Assembly (NCBI GenBank): GCA_039105265.1
Contig: JAPFFF010000012.1
Span: 2,666,001-2,730,000, forward strand
Length of the DNA: 64,000 nt
Source: Tritrichomonas musculus
Taxonomy: Eukaryota; Parabasalia; Tritrichomonadida; Tritrichomonadidae
Reading direction: 5' to 3'
The notes beneath the pieces are model-generated. The model was not told the DNA's origin. It did no database searches and saw only the letters and a program-made list of their open reading frames with translations. The position numbers and the translations under genes are program-made. Of this stretch, positions 28,771 to 37,200 are shown in pieces. The first letter of the stretch is position 1. Every line of letters begins with the position of its first letter.

Positions 28771-30426
28771 TTCAATCTGACGACAACACCACTTTTTGAA
28801 TAAAATTGAATACCAAATAATGATTTGAACTTTTTAATAAAAAGTCAAATTTTTTTATTTTCTGATTTGAAGAGATAGTTTTAGTTTTACAGCAAAAATA
28901 ATGATATCTTTTGTAGCAAAACTACAATTTTTAAAGAATTTCAAATTTCCGCCAAGAACAACCGATGAAGAGAAAATTGTTTTTGCTTATACTAAAGGAT
29001 ATACTGTAAGGCAAACAGCACAATGTTTTTGTTTTGGGTCTCATAAAATATGTCGTGTTATTAAACATTATAAAGAAACAGGTGAAATTCTAAAACCTGT
29101 AAATCATAGTAAATTAAAACTGACTCCTGATGTTTTAGCAAGCATACATAGCTCTATATTAGCTGATGCTCATTCCACCTTAGAAAAAATGAGAGAAAAT
29201 ATACAGAAGGATTTAAATATTAACATTTCGAAATCATCTGTATATAATGGTTGCATAGAAATGCGTTACAAATACAAGCCACCTCAGCACTCACAGCTGT
29301 TAAGCGAACAACAAAAAGTTAATAGAATATCATTTTCTAATACATTATTGACCAAATATCATAACAGTGAAATTGATTTGCAAGCAATTAACTTTAGTGA
29401 TGAATCCCGTTTTGTTTTGGGAGACGACAAGCAGTGGGTGTGGCGCAGACATGGAGAAAGAAATCCCACTGCTGTCGTCCCACAAGTGAAATTTCCACCT
29501 TCAGTCATGATTTTTGCAGTTATTGGCCGAAATTACAAATCGAAACTTGTTCTTGTTGAAGGTTCCATTGATAGCGAAAAATATATAGAAAATATTAAAC
29601 AATCAGGCTTGATAAGTGATTTGGACAGTACATTAGGAAGAGGTAACTGGATATTTATGCAAGACGGTGCAACGTCTCACACGTCCAAAACCACTGTCCA
29701 ATGGTTACAATCGCAGTGCAAGTTTATTCAAGGATGGCCCGCAAACTCACCAGATCTTAACCCAATTGAGCACTTGTGGGCCATCCTTAAAGCTGCTGTA
29801 TATAAATGCAAACCAAAGACTGTTGATGATTTAAAGCGTGTTTTACAAATCACATGGGACCAAATAAGTATTCAAAAAATAAACAACTTAGTAAGTTCAT
29901 TCTACCAAAGACTACAACTTGTAATTAATAACAAAGGCGAATCAATTCAGCCAGATTTAAAAAATAATATCAGCAAACAAAACATTGTTCAATTTAATGT
30001 TCCTTCAAACACAATCTTTATGAATGATGTCATATCAGAATTAAAAGACAAGTCCGTCATTGATGAAATTTACGATGGTCCTTTCACAAAAGAGGAAGAC
30101 GAAATTATTTTGCAGTCTTTTGTTCGTTATGGATCAAAATGGGCGGTGATTGCAAAAAAGTTCCCCCGTAGAAGTAAAAATCAAATTAAAAATCGTTTTA
30201 AAGAAATTCAAAAAACAAAAATTAATTTACAAATTATTTGATCAAAGTTTTGAGTAAAAGATTTCTTCTTCTTTTTTTGTTTTTTATAAAAAATACGTTT
30301 TTTCCAATCTGACGACAACAAATTTGACTACTTTACAAAAAAAAAATCTAAAATTTAATATGATAAATCTTCTAATAAACGTATTTTTAATTCAAAGCCA
30401 TTCAATTCTTGTTGCCGTCAGATTGG
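28771..30426 (+). mobile_element. Tc1-like element with Myb-tailed transposase, about 1.65 kb
   Basis: The left end TTCAATCTGACGACAACA (28771-28788) is mirrored at the right by TGTTGCCGTCAGATTGGAA (about 30409-30427). A third copy, TTCCAATCTGACGACAACAA, in the same direction as the left end lies at about 30302-30321, just after the transposase stop. Such internal copies are often extra transposase-binding sites. The target duplication is not obvious. The gene lies 130 bp from the left end and about 185 bp from the right end, a normal Tc1 layout. Confidence 0.8.
28901..30241 (+). CDS. Tc1-like DD34E transposase with C-terminal Myb/SANT domain, intact
   Basis: 446 aa from an ATG. Residues about 18-130 are the bipartite HTH (FAYTKGYTVRQTAQCF…, KMRENIQKDLNINISKSSVYN). 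The catalytic core has D167 (NFSDESRFVLG), D255 (IFMQDGATSHTS) and E290 (SPDLNPIEHLW), with 34 residues between the last two, and VWRR, typical of Tc1 proteins. A normal Tc1 transposase would end near residue 345. Here about 100 residues follow, of which about 392-440 read GPFTKEEDEIILQSF…GSKWAVIAKKFPRRSKNQIKNRFKEI: a single Myb/SANT repeat, with Phe replacing the first and third Trp. The extra domain may direct integration or bind the subterminal sites. No stop or frameshift is seen. Confidence 0.92.
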   Translation: MISFVAKLQFLKNFKFPPRTTDEEKIVFAYTKGYTVRQTAQCFCFGSHKICRVIKHYKETGEILKPVNHSKLKLTPDVLASIHSSILADAHSTLEKMRENIQKDLNINISKSSVYNGCIEMRYKYKPPQHSQLLSEQQKVNRISFSNTLLTKYHNSEIDLQAINFSDESRFVLGDDKQWVWRRHGERNPTAVVPQVKFPPSVMIFAVIGRNYKSKLVLVEGSIDSEKYIENIKQSGLISDLDSTLGRGNWIFMQDGATSHTSKTTVQWLQSQCKFIQGWPANSPDLNPIEHLWAILKAAVYKCKPKTVDDLKRVLQITWDQISIQKINNLVSSFYQRLQLVINNKGESIQPDLKNNISKQNIVQFNVPSNTIFMNDVISELKDKSVIDEIYDGPFTKEEDEIILQSFVRYGSKWAVIAKKFPRRSKNQIKNRFKEIQKTKINLQII

Positions 30427-30711
30427 AAACAGATTAAAACATTGGAAGTTGTTATATACAATTCTAGTAATTACTTTGAAATGAATCTGTAAATTCAGTG
30501 GTGGGGACTGAAAATAAATCAATTAATCATCAACAATTAAATCAATTATGATCTATTATTAATAAATAGCATGGTTATATGTTTTAAAAGAAGTAATATA
30601 GCGATAAATAGCTTGAGAATTAAAAACAAAAATTTTTATTCAAAAAGTTGGTGTCAAAAAAAATAGCGGTTGCATAACGTATTACATTTGTACCTTAAAA
30701 TAGGTGGGCCA

Positions 30712-30890
30712 CCAATGAATTTTTATAACTTTTGCACCATTAGATAGATTACATATAATAATAAAATAAAATATTAGTTATAGTTCATAAATATTAAAGA
30801 TAAAGTTTTTATGAATAATTTAAATTTTCATATTTTTTTTTGTAAACTATTCAAATGGATTAGATAAAATCTTTCAAAAATATTTGAAAT
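30712..30890 (+). repeat. Dispersed repeat, copy 1 (left of the propeller gene)
   Basis: CATTAGATAGATTACATATAAT, then a mostly matching about 150-bp run through AAATCTTTCAAAA.TATTTGAAA, recurs in the same direction at about 32262-32430. The identity is patchy with small gaps. The two copies bracket the 31231-32214 gene. Confidence 0.6.
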
Positions 30891-31230
30891 TTTTTTTTTT
30901 GTGATTACTTATAGAAAATTTGAATACATTTTCCATTTCGAAAGATGCTAAGCCAAGCTCTTAAAATAAACTTGATATTCACATAATATACATCTTTTTA
31001 TAGAATATGGCTAAATCAAATTTCCAAATGGTAGGGCCAATTTTGCAGTAGCAATTTTCATTCAATTTTTCACTTTTTAAATTGAATATTCATAAAAAAT
31101 TAAAAAAAATTCAATGGAACTGGTACATCTCTAAAAAAAAAAAATATTTTATAAATATTTAAATAATACGAGGAAACCCAAATAATATTCTAGTACTAAA
31201 TAAAAAAAAAATCAATATGATGATTTGTGT

Positions 31231-32214
31231 TCAAATCTTATAAAGCGAAACCGATTGCGATGATAAAGCAATCAAAGCATCTCCTAGAAACGATAATGAG
31301 ATTAAGCTTTTTGATGATAGGGCAGGAGCTGAAACAAATTTATTATTTTCATAAATGTTGACTTGATTTGAATCAGAAACAATCATTCGCTGCATATTCT
31401 TACCATCAATATTATCAAAAACAACTGATACTTTATTAGCTTTAAAAGAAAATGAATAGTGGTCCTTAACTTTCAAAAATTGATCTAATTCATAATAAGA
31501 TTGCTCTGTTACAACAATTGGTTCTGGGTTAAAGTAAAAGCCTAAAATTGCACTCTTAAATTGGTAAGAAGATTTTGTTGTTTTCATCTTTGATGTTAGC
31601 ATTTCAGCATCGTTGCAATGCTCTTTCACGAGCATAAAAGTCTCAATTTCTCCGTTTTCATATCCTATAAAAATTTGATCTTTATAATATTTTAATGCGG
31701 TTATATTATTTTTTCTTTTGTACTGTTTTTGATTCCAAGATTTATCGCTTGAAATTGATTTGGTGATTATTGTTATTAATGAATTATCACCGACTGTAAC
31801 AATTGTATTTTGGTCTAAAATAGAAACTAATTTAGCTTCCCCATTGTATATTGATAGTCTTTCGTGGGTATCAACTGATAATATATTATCAGTATATTTT
31901 ATTCTTAAAAGGTTAATGAATCCATCACTTGTTGCAAGCGCTACATATCTGGAATTTTCGAAATTATAAGAATCAATATCATTGATTTCGGAACCAATCG
32001 AAATATGATTTTTTGCTATTAATCTTTTTTCCGAAAAATAATAAATTGAAAGCCAATATTTCGTTCCCACAAATATTTCTCCATCTTCAGTAATAAATAA
32101 GCATGATAATATTTGCTTGGTATTTAATGAAAAGAATGGTTTAATCTGTTTTACTGGTGTTTGATAATTATCAAAGTTTTTTTTGTTGTTATTATCATCA
32201 ATCATGTCTATCAT
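31231..32214 (-). CDS. Beta-propeller-like protein of unknown role
   Basis: 327 aa, ATG at 32214. The text has irregular WD-like repeats (ILSCLFITEDGEIFVGTKYWLSIYYF; ISIGSEINDIDSY..ENSRYVALATSDGFINLLRI; NITALKYYKDQIFIGYENGEIETFML; SLISLSFLGDALIALSSQSVSLYKI), each a beta-rich hydrophobic stretch with GD/DG turns but few clean WD dipeptides. A seven-bladed propeller is likely; partners are unknown. The start MIDMIDDNNN offers two Met codons. The gene lies between direct copies of a dispersed repeat, hinting that the segment may have been duplicated or moved with them. Confidence 0.55.
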   Translation of the reverse strand: MIDMIDDNNNKKNFDNYQTPVKQIKPFFSLNTKQILSCLFITEDGEIFVGTKYWLSIYYFSEKRLIAKNHISIGSEINDIDSYNFENSRYVALATSDGFINLLRIKYTDNILSVDTHERLSIYNGEAKLVSILDQNTIVTVGDNSLITIITKSISSDKSWNQKQYKRKNNITALKYYKDQIFIGYENGEIETFMLVKEHCNDAEMLTSKMKTTKSSYQFKSAILGFYFNPEPIVVTEQSYYELDQFLKVKDHYSFSFKANKVSVVFDNIDGKNMQRMIVSDSNQVNIYENNKFVSAPALSSKSLISLSFLGDALIALSSQSVSLYKI

Positions 32215-32261
32215 TACTTATACGTTTATCATTTTGAATTTGAAATTGTTTTATATGTCTG

Positions 32262-32430
32262 CCACCAAAGAATGCATAAAATATTGGCATCATTAGATAG
32301 ATTACATATAATTATAGAATAAAATACCAATTATGGTTAATAATTATGAAAAATAAAGTTTTTATCAACATTTTAAAATTTCAAAAAATATTGAAAAAAA
32401 TCTTTCAAAAGTATTTGAAATACTTTTCTC
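32262..32430 (+). repeat. Dispersed repeat, copy 2 (right of the propeller gene)
   Basis: Matches 30712-30890 in direct orientation (shared CATTAGATAGATTACATATAAT, AATAAAGTTTTTAT and AAATCTTTCAAAA blocks). Confidence 0.6.
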
Positions 32431-32875
32431 AAAAAATTTAAATTTGAAAGATTTCATTCAATTTTTTTAGAAAAAAAACTTTTAAGAAATTTTACATACC
32501 GATTAGTATACGCCAACGTTTAAATTTTTAAATATTTGTTGGAAAAAAAAAAAAAAAAAAATTGAATTACTTTTAAATTGAGAAATGTATTCAATATATT
32601 CAATGAGATCTCATAATATTGTCTTTTCCAAATTTTTAAATTTTAAATGTTCAAAGTATGAAATTGGTCAGAAGGATCTTAAATTTACCTATGAAATTTG
32701 ATATTTGATTGTAAAATTAAATGGTAGATATTCAATTTTTATATATATTTATAATATTGATAATATTATCAATATAAAGATTATTTTTTCACTTTTTCTT
32801 TTTTTTATTTCCATCTTCTTTCTTATCTGTTTTTCCTGTCACTTCTTTATCATCTTTCTAATCTTTTTTTCATTT

Positions 32876-33192
32876 CTAAGGTTTAACTTTTCTCTTAGAT
32901 TTATCTTCTTTTTTAGATTTATCTTCTTTTTTAGATTTATCTTCTTTTTTAGATTTATCTTCTTTTTTAGATTTATCTTCTTTTTTAGATTTATCTTCTT
33001 TTTTAGATTTATCTTCTTTTTTAGATTTATCTTCTTTTTTAGATTTATCTTCTTTTTTAGATTTATCTTCTTTTTTAGATTTATCTTCTTTTTTAGATTT
33101 ATCTTCTTTTTTTGATTTATCTTTTCGCTTAGATTCATCTTCTTCCTTAGGTTTATTTTTTCTCTTAGATTCTTTTTCTTTAGGTTTATCTA

Positions 33193-33227
<35 letters not shown>

Positions 33228-34072
33228 CCTTCTTCTTCTTCCTCTTCCTCTTCTTCTTCATCATATCCATCTATTTCACCTTTTGAAATCGCCGTGAGAA
33301 CACTATCCAAAACATCTCTTTGGTACTTCAATAAATCAGTACTTTTTTGAATCAATTTAGTTTGATGATTTTCCTGGTCGAATTTTGGAGTTTGTTTTCT
33401 TTCTTCTCCTTCATTTTGAAACTTGATTAATGCATTGCTAAATAAACGAATTAAATGTTGAGCAGGTTCACGCAAATTATAAAAACTGCTAAAAAGGTTC
33501 TTCATTTTGATCAATAAATTATCTTTTTCGTTAATAAACTTTGGATTGACATCTTTAAAATATTGGTTGATTGAACAAAAATTGTCCTCAACAAAATAGA
33601 AAAAAAAATCTGTATTATATTGCAATCGTTCAAAGAGATCTGTTGTTTTTATGGAAACGCCTAGCATATCATCTATATCATATGTATAATTAGGGTTTTT
33701 TTTTTTGTATAATTTGTTTTTATCTTTATAAGCTTTTTCGATATCTGTGAAATTCTTTTTAGAATTTTGCTCATTAAAAACTTTTTCAATTTTTTCAATT
33801 TTAATTTTTGATCCTAATTTTTTTTTTTCGTATGCATCTTTTAAGATATCATGGCAAGCTTGCTGTGTTTTTGAAAATATAGCAAATATCTCAGCAGTTA
33901 TATCATTAAAAGAGGCAGAAGAAGCAAAATAACTCCTAGTATGTAAACACTTATCAACCAGTTTACTTGAAACATCAAAAGCCTTTTCTGGAGTAGATAA
34001 ATATTTTAGTGATGTTGTTAAGGCATCAATTCTAGAATCTAAATTTTCGCCTAGGCTGATATTCTCCATCAT
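32876..34072 (-). CDS. Helical protein with acidic block and 18-bp-repeat Lys-rich tail
   Basis: 398 aa, ATG at 34072 with a second ATG next to it. Residues 1-270 are predicted largely helical (for example LTTSLKYLSTPEKAFDVSSKLVDKCL, LIQKSTDLLKYQRDVLDSVLTAI) and recall BAR/IMD-type membrane-curvature proteins only in general shape; no family match is claimed. Residues about 271-294 are almost all Glu. From about 300 to 398 the chain is Lys/Ser/Glu/Asp-rich, with about 13 hexapeptides of the type DKSKKE. The charge flips from strongly negative to mixed basic. The opposite strand is open through the repeat (FFFRFI-type), which is an artefact. Confidence 0.65.
32884..33115 (-). repeat. 18-bp minisatellite coding for DKSKKE
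   Basis: About 13 near-identical units of TTAGATTTATCTTCTTTT (plus-strand view) from about 32884 to 33115, followed by more diverged units to about 33180. The units are so alike that recent slippage or conversion is likely. The unit length keeps the reading frame. Confidence 0.92.
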
Positions 34073-34246
34073 AGAAAATATTGGAATTTGCCATTAGACT
34101 GAGTATTAAAAAAATTGAATTTATTTTGATGGTTATTCAACCAAAAAAAAATATTCAAAAATTTTAATATATATTTATGAAAAGCTTTTAATTGAAATTA
34201 AACCAAATACCATTTCAAAATTAAAATTTGTAATTTTCATAAATTG

Positions 34247-37200
34247 ATGAATGACTCTAATACACAAGTACAAATTAATGAAAGTTCTGACTCTGAAGCT
34301 AAATCTTGTTCAATTAATAATGAAACTGATAATAATAATTTAAGTGAGATAGTAAATAAAACTGGAAAAATTTTTTCAAAGAGTGCACAAGCATATGCCA
34401 GGCGTGAAAAAAAAATTTATTATACACCGATATCGACTTTTATTGATAAAGATGCAATAGAGTTAGCACCAGCAAAATATGATCTAACTCAAAAAATTAT
34501 TATTATATACGGACTTGCAGCTCTTTTAAATAAAATACATGAAAAAGGTACTACTAAAGTTAACTTCACTCCAAATTACGTTTTTCTCGATGATAAATAC
34601 CAACCTTTTATTGACATCGACAAACTTAATTCTGATTCAAAAAATCAAAATGTTGAAGATTTTGTTTTATTTAATACCAAATTTAAGTCATATCTTCCAC
34701 CAGAATTAATTGAAGAAGGTAAAATAATTTTTGAAGAACCGGAGTCAAAGATGAAAGCCGACGTGTACATATTTGGATCAATTTGCCTTTCAATTATATC
34801 AAAATCAGTGTTTGACGAGTCCACTGATCTTTATGAAATAATAAGCTATTGTAATGATAATTTAGTTTCTGGTAAATTATTGGACTTAATTAACTCATGT
34901 TTGAGCGAACCATGCAAGCGACCATCTTTCGACAATATATTATTTATTATTACCAGTCAACCATTTATTAATAATTTAGAAAGATTTGATGTAGATCGTT
35001 TTATTCAATATCAGAAAACAGTTGTTGATGAAAAATATATTGTTGAGATCAATTCAAATTTTGATATAACATCAATACCTAACATTAAATTATATCTTCG
35101 GACTGATTTCAAATTAATGAAAGGAAGTCTTGGAACTGGAGCATCAGGAGTTGTTCGCAAAGCAAGAAATATTCAAACGAAAGAAATAGTCGCTTTCAAA
35201 GAAGTGAATGAGCAAAAAAATGAAGAAGATAAAATGAGAATATTTCGTGAAATTGAAATTCTCGCGTGTACAGATCACTATGCAATACAAAAACTTTATG
35301 GATACATTAAGGGTGATGAATCGAAAAATCAAAAAATCGTTATTTTGACCTTATTAGAAAAAAACGGAAGTCTAAAAAATATTCTCAAAGATAAACATTC
35401 TGAATTAGATTATACACAAAAATTTATTATTATGTATGGAATTGCTTCTGGAATGTACTATCTCCATGAAAGAAACATTTTTCATCGCGACCTAAAACCA
35501 GAAAATGTTTTACTAAACGACGACATGGAACCATTAATTACTGATTTTGGCCTTTCAAAAATTACCAAAAAAGAAAATGAATTTTTTGTTAACACAATTC
35601 CATCAAAGGGAACACCAATTTACATGGCACCAGAGCTCTTTGATGCACCAATAGAATGCTTCTTTGCTTTGTATAATTCAAAACTCGCCGATGTTTTCTC
35701 ATTTGCAATGCTTGTTTATTACTTATTCTCTGGTAATCCTCCATGGATCAACACCAATATTAATAAAATACGAAATAATGTGATCGAAGGAAAAAGACCA
35801 ACATTTCCCTCTGAATTTCCAAAATTAATTCGATTACTAGTTGAAGCTTGTTGGGCACAAGAACCAACACAAAGACCTTCTTTTGAAGAAATTTTACGGA
35901 TCATCGGCCATTCTGTATTTATGAATAATCTCGGGTTCAAAATTGATAAAAAAAAATTTAATGATTACCAAAGAAAAGTTTTAATCGAATCTTTTAATAC
36001 GGATGATTTAATTGGTAGTCAAACAGGCAGTAATGGCAGTTCTAAGAGCAATAGAACAAACATTTTCATAAAAGGAATAAAATTCCCTAAGATTCCAGAA
36101 GGCAAAATTTATTCTAACTCAGATTTCAAAAATTCATCGCCTGAAGAAAAAATTGAGAATCCATTCTATGATATTACTAAAGTGGAGAAAGCTGATCAAA
36201 GCGATGATTACTTCTACCAAGCAGAGATCAAAGAAGAATTTGTTGATGACATCGAAATTATTTCTCGTTTATCAGATCAGATTCAGGTATTGTTAAATAC
36301 CAACCATCCATCCATAAATAATCTTTATGGTATATTTGACTTACCTCCAAAGATCTCATATAAAGAAAATGCTGAATCACTTTTTGATATCTTTCCCGTT
36401 GTTGACGATTGGCTACCAGCATTAATAACACCGTATGCGTCAAATGAAAATCTACTAACAAGAAGGTGCTCTTTATCAATTACACAGAAATTCATTATTT
36501 TATATGGAATTGCAGCAGGAATGTATTATTTACACAAGAAAGGAATGACACATCTTAACTTAAAACCAGAAAATATTTTATTAAATGATAAATTAGAACC
36601 ATTAATCAATATTGATATTACATCAAGACCAAAACCATCTAAAAAAAATTTGATTTATATTCTACCTGCGTTTTCTTTTCCATATGTAGCTCCAGAATTG
36701 CTAAACTTTCAAAACAGCCAAGGCAATGATATTAACGAAAAATTTGCTGATGTTTATTCATTTTCTATGATTGCTTACTTTTTGATTTCAGGACTTCATC
36801 CGTGGGATTTAAGTTTAGGCTTTCAATCAATATTACGAAAGACATTGAAAGGGGAACGGCCTATGAACACTGGACTAATTCCACAACCATTTGATAAGCT
36901 AATTGAAGACTGCTGGTCAACTGACCCATTGAAAAGGCTCTCTTTCAAAGAAATTTTGAATCATATTGGATCATCTGACTTCATCCGAAGTATTAGTTTG
37001 CTGAATGTTGACGAATTCAAACGATATCAAAAAAAAGTTGTTACAAGCGAATTCATCTTTCCAATTCAAATTTGCTTAATTCGAAAAAGAAGTGAATTTG
37101 AAATAATCAAAATTATTGGAAGTGGAACATTCGGGAACGTTACTTTGGTTACAGATAAAACTAATAACAATCAAGTTGTATATAAAGTTATACCAAAAAT

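Larger units (their letters stand above)
27649..30700. mobile_element. TA-flanked 27-bp terminal-repeat pair enclosing the Myb-tailed transposon
   Basis: TTTTAAGGTACAAAAGTAAT, then ACGTTAT, at 27649 recurs inverted at 30674-30700 with one mismatch in 27 bp. TA lies directly outside both ends (27647-27648 and 30701-30702). The enclosed 3,052 bp minus the inner Tc1-like element leaves about 1.4 kb of AT-rich DNA without a gene. The simplest reading is an older non-autonomous Tc1/mariner-type element into which the inner element jumped. Alternatively these are the outer ends of one composite element. Confidence 0.65.

Noticed and set aside
32705-33138. ORFs FRFIFFF… and KKINLKKK… on either strand through the 18-bp repeat
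   Set aside because: Shadow frames of the minisatellite that codes the Lys-rich tail of the minus-strand gene.
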